Assembly (NCBI GenBank): GCA_019054805.1
Contig: JAHQIY010000009.1
Location: forward strand, 2,046,001-2,110,000
From: Brachionus manjavacas
Lineage: Eukaryota; Rotifera; Eurotatoria; Ploima; Brachionidae
Length of the DNA: 64,000 bases
Reading direction: 5' to 3'
A program made the translations under genes and the position numbers. This document shows positions 12,101-23,981 of the stretch, in pieces; the first letter of the stretch is position 1; every line of letters starts with the position of its first letter. The notes under the pieces were generated by a model that ran no database searches, was not told the origin of the DNA, and worked only from the letters and a program-made list of their open reading frames with translations.

Positions 12101-15100
12101 TTTTACGTAAAATTTGGTAGATTTCGATCATTTTACGTAAATTTATGAAAAAAAAAAATTTCCAAAAAATTGAAATAATTTGGCACTTTTTAAAAAAAAA
12201 TGAATTTTTGTTATCCTTCAATATTTAAATTCAAAATTATGAAAAAAAAATTAATTTACGTAAATTTTGGTAAAATGTAATCAATTTAATGGTAAAAAAT
12301 AGTAAAAATGGTAAAAAATGATTAATTAAAATTTTAAATTAATTTGAAAAAAATTTTAGATAAAATTTCCAAATAAATAATATTGCTTGGTCACATATTA
12401 TATGACCATTGAATATGTGACCAGTCAGAAAAATACCTGGTCACCAAATCGACATTAAGTCACTGGTCACATAACAGGCAAGACCCAAAAAAACGTAAAT
12501 TGAAAAAACTAAGATTTATGGGTTGTGGAACTTATTTAAATTAATTAGATTTGTAAACTTAAAAAATTTAATCTAGGACATTGATCATTTCCGCAAACAA
12601 CTTGATTTTACCTATGATACTGATAAATTTAAAGGCTTGCCTGAGTATATAAAAAATTTGCGCGGTCGTGGTGTTAGATTTATAATAATCTTAGACCCAG
12701 CCATTGACATGGAAGAACCAAATTATAGCACTTATTTAGAGGGAAAGAAAAGTGACATATACATTAAGTGGCCCAAAGACCAGAATCCGCAATTAAACGA
12801 AACAACTGACAATAAAAATGAATACATGGTCGGCTATGTATGGCCAGAGGGTAAGACAGTTTTCCCAGATTTTTTCCGTAACAGGACTAAACAATGGTGG
12901 ATGAATGAAATTGATCGGCACTACAAAAACCTTACTTTTGACGGTCTTTGGATTGATATGAACGAGCCAGCTAATTTCGATACGAACAAACCAAAGCCTT
13001 GGAACTGGCCTGCTGATCGTCCTGACTGGAATTTAATATGTCCACATAATCAATACGACGATCCACCTTATGTTCCCATAATAGCCAGTCATTACGGTAA
13101 GGATACAAGAATATCAGACAAAACCTTGTGTATGAGAGGCATCCAGGGACAAAACGATGAGTTTATTCACTATGATGTTCACAATTTATATGGATGGAGT
13201 CAAACTGAACCAACCTTGAAGTAATTTGAATTTTTTTTATTAAACCATAGCTTCTTTGAGTATAAAAAGTCGTTTTGAAATTAAATTTTAAATTTCAATG
13301 TTATGACACAATGCAAATAAAATTACCTCAGAATTGTTTGAATGCAAGTTACAGATTAATATTGAATAAATTAAAAAGTTATTTAATCAATTAGATAATA
13401 TTTCAGTTTAATTTTTGTTGAAACTTCAGTATTTAATTGGATTTTAACATGAAAAATTCATATTTTATTTAATTCAAACTTTCATTCAAATTAATATTTA
13501 AAAAATTTTTTAAAAATAAGTCATGGCTTTGGTTAGATTTTTATTCTTTATTTTGACATTATAGTCAAAGTAAAAGTGACTTTTTACAATTAAAAAAATA
13601 TTTTGATTATCAAAATAATAAATTAAATTATTAAATTAATTAAAATCCATGAAAAAATATTTTTAATATAATAGTTATAAAATAAGTGCATTAAAAATAT
13701 TACAATTTTTAAAAAATATTATCCAGAAAAATATCGAATTTTTTAATTTGATCTAAAGTTTTTAAGAAATAATTCTATTAAAATCCGTATATAAAAATTT
13801 CAGAGTCTCTGAATGTTTTGATAATATGTATTTAAACCATTATTTGCTAGAAAAAAAATCTGTTTTAGGCTTAAGTTTATAAGACCCTAGACAGTTTTTA
13901 AGAAAGATCAAAAAATGAAAGCAAAATTTTTACCTCCAAATCATTATAAATTTTTCTCCCAACAATTTTTTTTTCAACTTTAATTTTAAAAAACCATCTC
14001 TATTAAAATTAACTTGAATAGTTTTATTTTCCAAGTCAAAATTACTATGCCGCAAAGATTTTGTAGTTTTTTAGCAAAAAAGCTGCAAAGATTTTATGTT
14101 TTGAAGATCTGTGGGTATACTGAAAAATATTACTTAGTTAACTCAATTTAGGTTTTAGTAGAAATTCTTCTTAAAAAAAAATGAATAACTAAAAGTAGAT
14201 CCTAATGGTTTTAATTTCAAATAATATCAAAGCATCAGAGATTAAAAATATTGATTTTACAAAATCAGAGATATTTTTGAAGAATTTTTTTTTTAATTTG
14301 TAAAATATTTTTTTAATTCTTATTTCTTTTAATATTGACTCAAAAAATAATTGGTCTCCCACGTTGTGACGAATATCACTTTGCTCATTCGCTGATCAGC
14401 ACTATTAGATTTAGATTTAAAGCATAAAAATTAAATTAGGGTTTAATATTATCTATTTGGCTTTGTATTTTTAACTAATTATATGAACAAGATATAAAAA
14501 ATCCGATTAATAATTTTATTTTTATAAAATTTAGTTTGTCACCAATTTTTTAAAAATACTATTGAATTTAACCATAAAATTTGTCAAAACATTGGTCAAA
14601 TATTTTCTTGGTCACCAACTGATCAAAGTGACATTGGTCACATTACACTATATCATTTAATACCTAATTAAATGAATAAAATGACATAAAAATTTCTGCT
14701 TTTATTAAATTTAAATATAATTTTTTTGTAATACCCTCCTCTCTCTTTTCAAACTCTTGATTTTTCACACCATCTAAGAAAGGCCAGCTACGTCACTAGT
14801 CATCCATACCCATTGATTTTATTCTTATTAAAATACTTATAAAATTATTTTTTAAGTGCTCTGCGTCGAACATTGAACAAGCGATCAATAGTTATCACAA
14901 GATCAACCTTTCCGTCTTCCGGCAAGCATGCAGGACACTGGCTTGGCGACAACAATTCACAATGGCCTCATCTAAAATTCAACATTATTGGTATGCTAGA
15001 ATTCAACATCTTCGGAATTCCCTACATAGGTGCAGATATTTGCGGATTTTTTGGTGACGCTACACCAGAAATGTGTACACGATGGATGCAAATTGGCGCC

Positions 15101-15987
15101 TTTAACACCTTTTACAGGAATCACAATGGATTTAATGGAATAGACCAAGATCCGGCAGCTTTGGGAAAAGATGTTGCTGATGTTAGTCGTAGAATAACAG
15201 AGATTCGCTATTCGCTCCTACCTACATTGTATACACAGTTCTATCATGTGAACAAAAATGGAGGCACAGTGATCCGATCATTAATGCACGAGTTTCCAGC
15301 AGATAAACGAGCTTTGGACATTGATCGCCAATTCATGTGGGGCTCGTATTTACTTATAAGTCCTGTGTTGGATAAAAACACTCGAACAGTTTTTGCATAC
15401 TTCCCAAACACTAGATGGTTTGATTTCTATACTGGTAAAGAAGTCGAGTCGACTGGTAGAGTGCATGAAATAGATGCACCACTTGATCATTTGCCTTTGC
15501 ATGTAAGAGGAGGAAGCATAATTGTTACTCAAGAGACAGCTGTTAACACCGATTTAAGTCGTAAAAATCCATTCGGATTAATAATAGCACCGTTGAACAT
15601 AAGCCAAACCATAAAAACTGATTTATACTGGGATGAAGGAGATGTGATTGACCCGAGTGGAAAGATGACTCTAATTGATTTTGAATTTGCTTCAGTATTA
15701 AGAAGATTTTTTCATTAAGTTAAATATTTTTTTTTCTTTTAAAGGAGCCAAAAAGACACTATTTGAAGATAAGCGCTAGTCAAAAAGATTATCCATTTTT
15801 GGATTCAAATGTTCTGAAAACTGTGCGTATTTTTGGCGTAAACCAATCTATACAATCGATCATGGTCAATGGTCAGAATCATATGGAATATGAACATGAC
15901 TCAGAAACCAAAGAACTTTTGATCAAAAATTTGAAGGTTCAATTGGATTCGGAAAACTCCAATGAAATTTTTGTTAATTTAAATTAA
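9160..15987 (+). CDS. Two-domain GH31 alpha-glucosidase, second half (uses copy 1 of the triplicated exons)
   Basis: Continues 3921-6355 in phase 0. Exons are 9160-9308, 9358-9895, 12577-13220, 14857-15694 and 15745-15987 (803 codons, stop TAA 15985-15987). The new domain opens with 'TRYEVPVPV' and 'VLFDTKGTEHGFIF', then 'NLYGMGENTHYSF', as in other GH31 N-terminal beta domains. The nucleophile is in 'FDGLWIDMNEPANF' (about 12945-12985), the acid/base in 'GHWLGDNNSQW', and the second signature is 'GADICGFF'. Both catalytic acids are present, so this half should be active. With the first half the visible protein is at least 1,515 aa, against about 1,830-1,860 for human SI and MGAM. A poly(A) signal AATAAA lies at 16011-16016. 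The 2.7-kb intron 9896-12576 contains the left edge of the tandem repeat (10394) and a foldback element. Intron 13221-14856 holds only A+T-rich DNA and a short 'ttggtcacc' motif cluster near 14605-14650. Confidence 0.88.
11411..12486. mobile_element. Foldback element with C2H2 zinc-finger fragment (copy 1)
   Basis: The ends are inverted repeats of roughly 110-130 bp, starting GGGTCTTGCC and ending GGCAAGACCC. They are built from palindromic 'ggtcacatatta...tgacc' motifs. Flanking octamers aaaaatac (11403) and aaaaaaac (12487) differ at one base and may be a worn 8-bp target duplication. On the minus strand, about 11754-11680 encodes a C2H2 finger (CPECGK then HIAKMHK and a stop). The centre (11990-12310) is an array of 'tttacgtaaattta' motifs. 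No transposase is visible. The zinc finger may be a remnant of the parent element's protein. Confidence 0.75.
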
Positions 15988-16036
15988 GAAAATATAATAA
16001 AACATTTTCAAATAAATTTTATCGATTAAATTTTTT

Positions 16037-18300
16037 AGTAATAATAATAATAATAATAATAATATAAGTTACAACAAGCTAGCAAGCTAGACTTGCGAAG
16101 ATGGGAAACAGTAGGATCCCAACTATAGCAACTGTGATATCTAAACTTAATCAGTAAAATTCATTGTCAGTATATAATTAGTTAAAAATGATAATATATA
16201 AAATTAAAAGATGATAATAATTTTTGAGGAGGTAGAAGAGTGTCGTTGAGAACTGGTTGGCTGTTGATAATTTGGTTCGATGTTGAGAGGGATCGGGACC
16301 TCGGGTCCGATGCTCAATTGGCTAGGGTGATAGCATGTTTGACAAATTTATTGTAGCAAAGAATAGTCACGAACTCATCCAACAAGAGATACAACTCTAC
16401 GAAAAAAACTCAAACCCTAGATTCAAAACACTTTTCGACATAATTATTCATAACTATAATTAAATCTAAAAAAAAAAAAAAAAAAAAAAAATGAAATTTT
16501 TGTGCTAAAATTTTTGTTTTCATGTTAATTTTATTCCTTTCTATTTTCTAAATTTTGTAATTTTTAATTCGAGATCATGATAGCAATTTTGGCTTTTTTA
16601 AAAACTAAATTTATCAAATATTCTTTTTTCCATAACGATTTTTTTTTTTTTTTTTAAGATGTAATTTCAAGCAAGTGGTTGAAAGGGAGGACTAAGTTCC
16701 ATTCCAAACAACCTGGGATTCCATCCCAAACTATATTTTAAATAAAAATATAATTAGTTAAAAATGATAATATATAAAATTAAAAGATGATAATAATTTT
16801 TGAAGAGGTAGAAGAGTGTCGTTGAGAACTGGTTGGCTGTTGATAATTTGGTTCGATGTTGAGAGGGATCGGGACCTCGGGTCCGATGCTTAGTTGGCTA
16901 GGGTGATAGCATGTTCTGTATTTAGAGCACAGTCACTTCCTCGGCTCTGCTTTCATCACACTGTAGATTGCTATTCGTTAGTTCACTATTCCCTCGTGTC
17001 GATTCCACCGAGCCTCAGGACTTCATCCATGGTAAGTTTGTCTTTACGTCTGTACTTATCCAGTCTGTTCTTGAATAAGTTGATGGATAGGCATTGAACG
17101 ATTTCTTGGGGTAGCCCATGGAACATGGCATAGTCACTCTATAAATGAAGAAGTGCACTCTCTTTTACTGATGGCTGGAAGTGGTCGGACAAAATTGTGC
17201 TGGTTGGAGTATCTTCTTTTTCTTCCGTTGACTTTAGCAGACAAAACTATGTGCCAGTTTAGTAAAATTTAAAGAATTTAAAAAAATCAGTCTTCCTGTA
17301 CTCCAGGAAGGTCAGATTTAGTTTCACCAGTCTCTCACTATAGTCAAGGTTTTTTAAATGCTTGACCAATTTGGTGGCTCTCCTTTGGACATTCTCTAAG
17401 GTGGTGATGTCTCTCTTTAGATGTGGTGACCAGGCGACAGCGGCGTATTCTAGATATGGGCGGACAAAGGTCGTGAAGAGGGTTCTGAAGATGGTCGGTG
17501 TCCATTATTTGAACGTTTTTCTAAGGATACTTAGTGCAATTGTTGTTTTTGAAACGGCATTCGATATCTAATACTCCGATTACAAGTTGAAGGATATCAT
17601 TAGGTCAAGATCGCGTCCCACTTCAGTAAAATCCAGGACGTGTTATGAGGAGTCTGTCTTTTCCATGGTGAGTTGCGATCGAGTACAGCTTTTCTTATTT
17701 TCTTTCATGACTTTGCATTTATCCGGGTGAAACAACATACGCCATTCCTTGGCCCAGTCAACAAGGGCGTCTAGGTCTTTCAGGTTAAGTTCAAGGTCAT
17801 TGTTATTCTTTACCACCCCAATGAGTTTGCTGTCATATTCAAAAAGCTTGATAATGTGATTGCCAACTGCCGGCATGTCATTTATGAGGATAACGAAAAG
17901 GAGAGGTCTGTGGACGCTCCCCTGAGGGACTCAAGTGATTCCGAGTAGCTGTCACCAAACCCAACTCGTTGCTTTTGACCGCTTAGATAACTTCATATCT
18001 ATTTACTTAGTTCATGACAGAAATCCAGTTGCTTCAACCCGAAATGGAGTGAATCGTAACATACTTTATCGAAGGCTTCTGGAAATTTAAGATGACAACT
18101 AAAGTTTGATGGCCATATGTTATAGGCATCCTTTACCATATCGATTGTCTCCAGGAGTTTAGTGATACAAGACTTGTTCCATACAAAACCATTTTGCTTT
18201 TTAGTGATCAGGTCGTTTTTATTTAGGCGTTCCATCATTACGTCCCTGACCGTTCTTTCAATAATCTTACATGGGATAGCTGTGAGTAAGATTAGGCGGT
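16037..18300 (-). mobile_element. CR1-like LINE, 3' part (copy 1)
   Basis: Read on the minus strand: reverse transcriptase pieces (18238-17999 'NGFVWNKSCITKLLETIDMV', 'PEAFDKV'; 17876-17643 'LNLKDLDALVDWAKEWRMLFH'), then the C-terminal RT end near 17250-17050 ('RRYSNQHNFVRPLP'), and a 3' UTR. The UTR ends in a CTAGCTTGCTAG hairpin and an (ATT)n tail at 16037-16064, just after the GH31 poly(A) signal. The expected FADD active site reads FEYD in this copy and frames are interrupted, so it is dead. The right side is cut at 18300 by the tandem-repeat junction. Confidence 0.8.
16167..16915. repeat. Copy-1-specific local duplication around a 405-bp insert
   Basis: About 170 bp ('tataattagttaaaaatg' to 'ggtgatagcatgtt') occur twice here, at 16167-16341 and 16747-16915. 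Unique sequence of about 405 bp (16342-16746) lies between them. Copies 2 and 3 have the 170-bp piece only once. This accounts for nearly all of the extra length of copy 1. The insert has long A runs and no coding frame. Confidence 0.7.
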
Positions 18301-19317
18301 ACTTAGAGTCTAAATTGTATTTAGAATTTTTTTTTCACAAATTTTTTGGTTTAAGTTCTTCAAAATTTTCAATATTTGCTTTTAAGATATTTCAACTTAT
18401 AATCAAATTATCAGTCATATTACATGACTGCTTTTTGTATTTATTCCACAAATACTAGAAAATCTTATTATGAAATTACTTAAAGCATTTGTAACAAAAA
18501 ATAGTTTTGATAATGTTAAAATATGTTTTTTTTTTTCAAAATTCAAAATTTTTGATGTCAAATATTAAATTTTAAAAGAACGTAAGGAAAGATTCAGAAC
18601 AAAGCTCATCAGGCTAATTTTAAAAAATATTTTCTTTAAAAGCAAAAATAAAACCTTATTTGGTCAAAAAATTTTTTGTTCAATGTTGATGTCAATTTTA
18701 TTTTATTTATTTTTAAATAGATTAAAAAGATTTTGTGAAAATTCTAAAAAAAAAATTTGACTCTTAGAGAATTTAAGAGATTATGTCATTTTAACATTAA
18801 GAGTAAATATTAGGTTCATGCATCTTCCTCCTATTCTAAACCATGATTTTCTTCTCTAAATACATACATTTTCCAATACTTCTCTGATTCTACAACAGAA
18901 CGCCTTTCTTGCTATTGTTTTTCATCGCCAATTGTCATAGATTACTCTGTCTCCTATCTTTCGTTTTATTAAAATTTAATTTCTGCTAAAATCGCAGAGT
19001 TTAGCAAACTTTTACAGCTGAAGCAACTAAAAATGTTGCACCATGTTTCAATCACAGAATTAATTTTTAAATTATAGAAAAAAAGTTATTCAATTTTTGT
19101 CATTTTGTTCTGTTAATTTCAAAAAAAATTCCCAAAAACATTTCTTCAAATCCTTAACTAAAGCTTCCTTATTAAATTCGAAGTAAATTTCTTCCTTTTT
19201 AATTTGTACTTCGATGTCAATATCGAAATCAATGCTGTTAAATTAAATATTCTAATTCGGTATTAATTTTTGATATTTTTTAAAAAATCTCTTTAAGCAA
19301 GGAATACTTAAAAATAC

Positions 19318-20384
19318 GGGTCTTGCCTCTTATGTGATCAGTTAGTCACATATTATGTGACCAGTGACTTTATGTCGATTTGGTGACCAGGTATTTTTTC
19401 TGACTGGTCACATATTAGATGACCATTGAATATGTGACCAGGCAATATTATTATTAAAAAAAAGAATTTTTTTCAAAAATTTTATTATTTAAGTGACCAG
19501 TTATTAAATTTATATGACCAGTTTCTTTATTTACGTGTCCAATTTAAATATTAGTTTTAAGTTTTAAAAATTCAATAAAAAAATTATTTATGCATTTTTG
19601 CGATGTGTTGCTTTACACCACGCTCATTTTTCATTAATTTCCCGCACTCCGGGCAAGCTTTTGGGTTTTATGTTTGCTAAGAACGTTTTTTACAGCAAAT
19701 ATTAAGCCTAAATCTACAAGTTTGTTAAAAACAAATTTTTAATTTTTTCGTTTTCCATTTTTTTCTATATAATAGTAAAAACTTTTTGATTATTTTTAAT
19801 ATAACTTCAATTTTACATCATCGCTTAAAAAATTTTCACATTACATCAACAATAATGAAGAAAAAATCAAATCTTGCAATCAAAGTGGTCGGATTTAGTA
19901 ATTTATGAGAAAAAAATAGTAAATTTACCGAATTTTACGTAATATATTGTAAATTTACGTAAATTTACAAAAGTAAAAAAATGTAAATTTACTAGATTTT
20001 ACGTAAAATTTGGTAAATTTCGATCATTTTACGTAAATTTATGAAAAAAAAAAATTTCCAAAAAATTGAAATAATTTGGCACTTTTTAAAAAAAATGAAT
20101 TTTTGTTATCCTTCAATATTTAAATTCAAAATTATGAAAAAAAAATTAATTTACGTAAATTTTGGTAAAATGTAATCAATTTAATGGTAAAAAATAGTAA
20201 AAAATGGTAAAAAATGATTAATTAAAATTTTAAATTAATTTGAAAAAAAATTTTAGATAAAATTTCCAAATAAATAATATTGCTTGGTCACATATTATAT
20301 GACCATTGAATATGTGACCAGTCAGAAAAAATACCTGGTCACCAAATCGACATTAAGTCACTGGTCACATAACAGGCAAGACCC
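19318..20384. mobile_element. Foldback element with C2H2 zinc-finger fragment (copy 2)
   Basis: Copy of the element at 11411-12486, with the same GGGTCTTGCC ends and the same minus-strand C2H2 finger. The residue after CPECGKL reads Met here and in copy 3, against Ile in copy 1. It arose with the segmental duplication, not by a separate transposition. Confidence 0.75.
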
Positions 20385-20878
20385 AAAAAAACGTAAATTG
20401 AAAAAACTAAGATTTATGGGTTGTGGAACTTATTTAAATTAATTAGATTTGTAAACTTAAAAAATTTAATCTAGGACATTGATCATTTCCGCAAACAACT
20501 TGATTTTACCTATGATACTGATAAATTTAAAGGCTTGCCTGAGTATATAAAAAATTTGCGCGGTCGTGGTGTTAGATTTATAATAATCTTAGACCCAGCC
20601 ATTGACATGGAAGAACCAAATTATAGCACTTATTTAGAGGGAAAGAAAAGTGACATATACATTAAGTGGCCCAAAGACCAGAATCCGCAATTAAACGAAA
20701 CAACTGACAATAAAAATGAATACATGGTCGGCTATGTATGGCCAGAGGGTAAGACAGTTTTCCCAGATTTTTTCCGTAACAGGACTAAACAATGGTGGAT
20801 GGATGAAATTGATCGGCACTACAAAAACATTACTTTTGACGGTCTTTGGATTGATATGAACGAGCCAGCTAATTTCGA

Positions 20879-21442
20879 GCTCGGTCGAGCTCTTTCAACA
20901 ATTGCTTTGATTTTTTCAGGATCCATTTTAACTTGATTATGAGACACAATGTGACCAAGCACTTTAATTTCATTTGCAAACCAGCTACATTTAGTTGGGT
21001 TTATTTTTAAATTTGCTTCCTTTAATTTTTTAAAAACTTGTCTTATGTGAGAGATGTGTTCGTGAAAGGTTTTTGAATGTATAGTGATATCATCCATATA
21101 AACTTCAACGAAAGGAAGGTCACTTAGGGTCATCTGCATAATCCTACAGAAGTCTGTTGGCGCATTCTTTAAGCCAAAAGGTAGTCTTAAAAATTCAAAA
21201 TGACCATCTGGAGTGGAAAAAGCAGTTTTATGAATTGAACTTTCATCCATTTTTACTTGCCAGTAGCCTGACTTTAAATCAAGTGCAGTGAACCAATTCG
21301 AGTCCCTCATTCTATCAATTAGATCTGTAATATTTGGAAGTGGCCATCTTTCTGTTAAAGTATTTTCGTTTAACTTTCTATAATCTATACAAATTCGTTT
21401 ATTTCCGTCTTTTTTGGAACAACAATTACAGGGGAAGACCAA
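20879..21442 (-). pseudogene. Gypsy-type reverse transcriptase, truncated and frameshifted
   Basis: This frame carries the RT palm: 'ICIDYRKLN', 'ALDLKSGYWQV', 'LPFGLKNAP', the catalytic 'VYMDDI', and 'LGHIVSH'. It overlaps the preceding frame (21385-23349) and is one base out of register near 21400-21420, where the conserved 'VPKKDG' stretch is split between frames. The catalytic YMDD is intact, but the frameshift and the missing RNase H and integrase make the element dead. Confidence 0.85.
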
Positions 21443-23349
21443 GCCGATTTAGATGTTCGAATGATTCCTGCTTTTATCATCTTACTGATTTCGGTTTTTA
21501 AAAATTGGCGTTCGCTTTCTGACATTCTATATGGTCGTTTATAAATAGGAGCTACATTTTCATCAATCAACCTAATTGCGTGCTTATACACCTCACAGCT
21601 CCCTAATTCTTCTATAGAATTAGCAAATAAACATTTTGCTTCGGTTAATATTTTATCAAAAGCTTTTTGCTGATTGAATGATAAAGGACTTACAGGGTTA
21701 ACCTTATATGATTTGTCTTCCCAAAAATAATCATCTGAGGTTTCTGGATTAACATCAGATAGAAAAATATCAAAAATATTTTCTTCTTTATTACTTTCGC
21801 TACTTTCTAATTTAAAATCTGAACCTGGAAATTTTATAAGTCCTTGGGATGGAAAAATTCCTGAATTTGTTTTTTGAAACCAATCAAGACCTAACAAAAC
21901 ATCATGGTCTTCATGATCGAAAACAATAAATTCGATTAAACATAAATTGTTACCTAGCTTAATTTCAATTGGTTTCGTTTTGCCAGAAGCATGAGTAATT
22001 TTGCCTGTTGCTGTCTTTATTTTGTTTTCACATGCTAAAATATCTATATTATATTGAACTGCTGTCATATGGTTCATAATAGAATGGGTAGCCCCGCAAT
22101 CTATTCCTATTTTCATTAATTTACCTCCTACATAACCTGTAGTTGATGGTATACAGTTAATATTTTTCGAGGGAGAAGAAACCATATAAATCTTTTCTTC
22201 CGAATCAGAAACAATTTCTAAAGAATTTATCTTTTTTAATATTACCCTGCACTTATTAGCATAATGTCCTTTCTTTTTACATCTAAGACATGTAATATCA
22301 TGTGATTTATTGTTTCTTTGATTTAAATATTTATTAGATACAGTTTTTTGTTTTTGTAAGTCTTTGAAAGTATCTCTTTTATATGAATTATTATTTTTCT
22401 TTTTTACATTAGTTTTAACAAAGTTAACTTTAGATATGCAGCTAGCCGCTGATTCTAATTGAATCGCAAGTGGGATAGCCTCCGACAGCTTAACGATTTT
22501 TCTACAAATAATTTCTCTTTTTGTATTTTCTTTTAAACCTTCTCTAAAGTAAAACATTTTTTCTTCCTCAGCCATAAAGCCTAACTTATTGGTCAAAGTC
22601 AAAAATCTGTTTACAAAATGTTCAACATTTAATTCTTTATGTTTTAAATTAGAGAGTTCGCTTCTTATCTTATGTTCTCTATCGACGTTTCTAAAGGTAT
22701 CTTTGAGCTCTTTTTCAAACTCGAACCAGTTACTTTTTGACTCAATATGTCTTTTTAATATTAACAATGGTAACTCAGCCACAAAATTGACGACTGCATT
22801 CAGTCGATCTTCATCAGGAATTTTTGCTGCTATAAAACCTTGCTTGATCATAAAAAGCCAATCTTCTATATCATCTTTACTATTACCAGAAAATTTTGGT
22901 GTACTTACATGAAGATGTTTTGGTTTATTCTCCATATTTTGGTTGAGCAAAAATTTATAGATTGGATCGTTCGGTAAAGGAAACATTTGTTCTCTCATCT
23001 CGACCGGATGATTAATTGAATTTCGTTTATTATTTATCATGTTATTATAATCATTTGATACATAGTCAGACATTTTAGGTGTTTTTTGTCGATCGTAATC
23101 ATGAATAACCGAATTTGCTTGGTGAATTTTTGGATTCCAATCTTTTATTACATCTTTTTCATAACAATAAGATTCTGGTGTTTTTTGTGCATCATCATCA
23201 CTGATAAGTATTGATTTAGGCGTTTTTTCGTTATGATCCATATTATATAACATTTTGTTTAAATTATTCGATTTCGACTTTATTGAAACATCATTTTGCG
23301 AGCGATTATTTATAGTTGAATAATCTAGCTTGTAAAAGTCTTTATTCAT
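21385..23349 (-). CDS. Retrotransposon gag-protease-RT start (654 aa)
   Basis: Contains a gag-like region with 'DDIEDWLFMIKQGF' and 'HFVNRFLTLTNKLGF', then a CCHC zinc knuckle ('CLRCKKKGHYANKC'), an aspartic protease motif ('IGIDCGATHSIM', with CGAT where retroviral-type proteases have SGAT/TGAT), and the first RT motif ('APIYKRPYRMSESE'). It follows the 175-aa frame at 23352-23879 after a stop and two bases. It ends by frameshift in the RT. Confidence 0.8.
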   Translation of the reverse strand: MNKDFYKLDYSTINNRSQNDVSIKSKSNNLNKMLYNMDHNEKTPKSILISDDDAQKTPESYCYEKDVIKDWNPKIHQANSVIHDYDRQKTPKMSDYVSNDYNNMINNKRNSINHPVEMREQMFPLPNDPIYKFLLNQNMENKPKHLHVSTPKFSGNSKDDIEDWLFMIKQGFIAAKIPDEDRLNAVVNFVAELPLLILKRHIESKSNWFEFEKELKDTFRNVDREHKIRSELSNLKHKELNVEHFVNRFLTLTNKLGFMAEEEKMFYFREGLKENTKREIICRKIVKLSEAIPLAIQLESAASCISKVNFVKTNVKKKNNNSYKRDTFKDLQKQKTVSNKYLNQRNNKSHDITCLRCKKKGHYANKCRVILKKINSLEIVSDSEEKIYMVSSPSKNINCIPSTTGYVGGKLMKIGIDCGATHSIMNHMTAVQYNIDILACENKIKTATGKITHASGKTKPIEIKLGNNLCLIEFIVFDHEDHDVLLGLDWFQKTNSGIFPSQGLIKFPGSDFKLESSESNKEENIFDIFLSDVNPETSDDYFWEDKSYKVNPVSPLSFNQQKAFDKILTEAKCLFANSIEELGSCEVYKHAIRLIDENVAPIYKRPYRMSESERQFLKTEISKMIKAGIIRTSKSAWSSPVIVVPKKTEINEFV

Positions 23350-23351
23350 TA

Positions 23352-23879
23352 TTAGAAATTGTTCTTCTTGTTGGCTATTGCTGACAGTTGAGTTGTTAAG
23401 AAGATCCTCGTTGAATTGTACATTTTTTTCTTATCAGAAGCTTGTAAGTCAAAATATTGACTCTCGTTTTGATTTAACTGTTTCTTAAGTTCTGATATTA
23501 TTTTTTCTTTCTCAAGATTATCCTCTTTTAGATTTTCATTTCTTAATAATAATTCTTCATTAGTCAGACGAAGTCTCTCAATTTCTGAAGATACATCATC
23601 TTTCTGCTCATCTACGTCATCAGCGTCCAGTTTTATTTGTTTTATTTTGTTAACTTTGCTTTCAAAATTACTAATGCATTCTATGCACTTTGATTTCCTT
23701 GTATCAGTGGCATCATTGCTTTCCGCAATATCCTTTAATTCTGCTACAGTAGCTCTGTAAGCAGCCACTACCTTATCCAGGGAGTAAGCTAAGGATTTAG
23801 CCTTGCAAATATTAAGAGCTTTTATTTTTTTCCACTTTTTTGAATCGATTTCCTCGATTATAGAGCCTATTTCACTCAT
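23352..23879 (-). CDS. Retrotransposon N-terminal gag/leader protein (175 aa, coiled coil)
   Basis: First open frame after the primer-binding site of the LTR element. It is highly charged with a predicted coiled coil (Glu/Leu-rich, 'LRLTNEELLLRNENLKEDNL'). It ends two bases before the start of the next frame. By position it is the amino-terminal part of gag or a separate leader protein. No enzymatic motif is seen. Confidence 0.6.
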   Translation of the reverse strand: MSEIGSIIEEIDSKKWKKIKALNICKAKSLAYSLDKVVAAYRATVAELKDIAESNDATDTRKSKCIECISNFESKVNKIKQIKLDADDVDEQKDDVSSEIERLRLTNEELLLRNENLKEDNLEKEKIISELKKQLNQNESQYFDLQASDKKKMYNSTRIFLTTQLSAIANKKNNF

Positions 23880-23965
23880 TGCACAATTAATAATTAGTAC
23901 TAATATAAAATTATCGCGCGGAATAATGCTTTTGTCTATTATCTATCTGTTTATATCGGTCTTTA

Positions 23966-23977
23966 TCGCTGCTACCA
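23966..23977 (-). promoter_or_regulatory. LTR-element primer-binding site
   Basis: On the minus strand TGGTAGCAGCGA follows the LTR end after three bases. The first nine bases match the complement of the 3' end of animal initiator tRNA-Met (TGGTAGCAG). The match then stops, so the primer assignment is likely but not certain. Confidence 0.6.
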
Positions 23978-23981
23978 TATA

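Larger units (their letters stand above)
10394..18300 (+). repeat. Tandem segmental repeat, copy 1 (7.9 kb)
   Basis: The unit starts at 'acttagagtctaaattg' and ends at 'gattaggcggt'. The same start recurs at 18301 and 29022. The unit contains, in order, intron sequence with a foldback element, the last three GH31 exons, and part of a minus-strand LINE. This copy is longer than copy 3 because of a private local duplication at 16167-16915. The left edge lies in the GH31 intron. Confidence 0.95.

Noticed and set aside
11990-12310. CRISPR-like spacing of 'tttacgtaaattta' motifs
   Set aside because: Spacing and repeats are irregular and the DNA is eukaryotic. It is the palindromic core of a foldback element.
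16290-16345. 'gatgctcagttggctaggg' resembling a tRNA 5' half
   Set aside because: The D arm does not pair, there is no box B downstream, and the sequence lies in the 3' region of the LINE.
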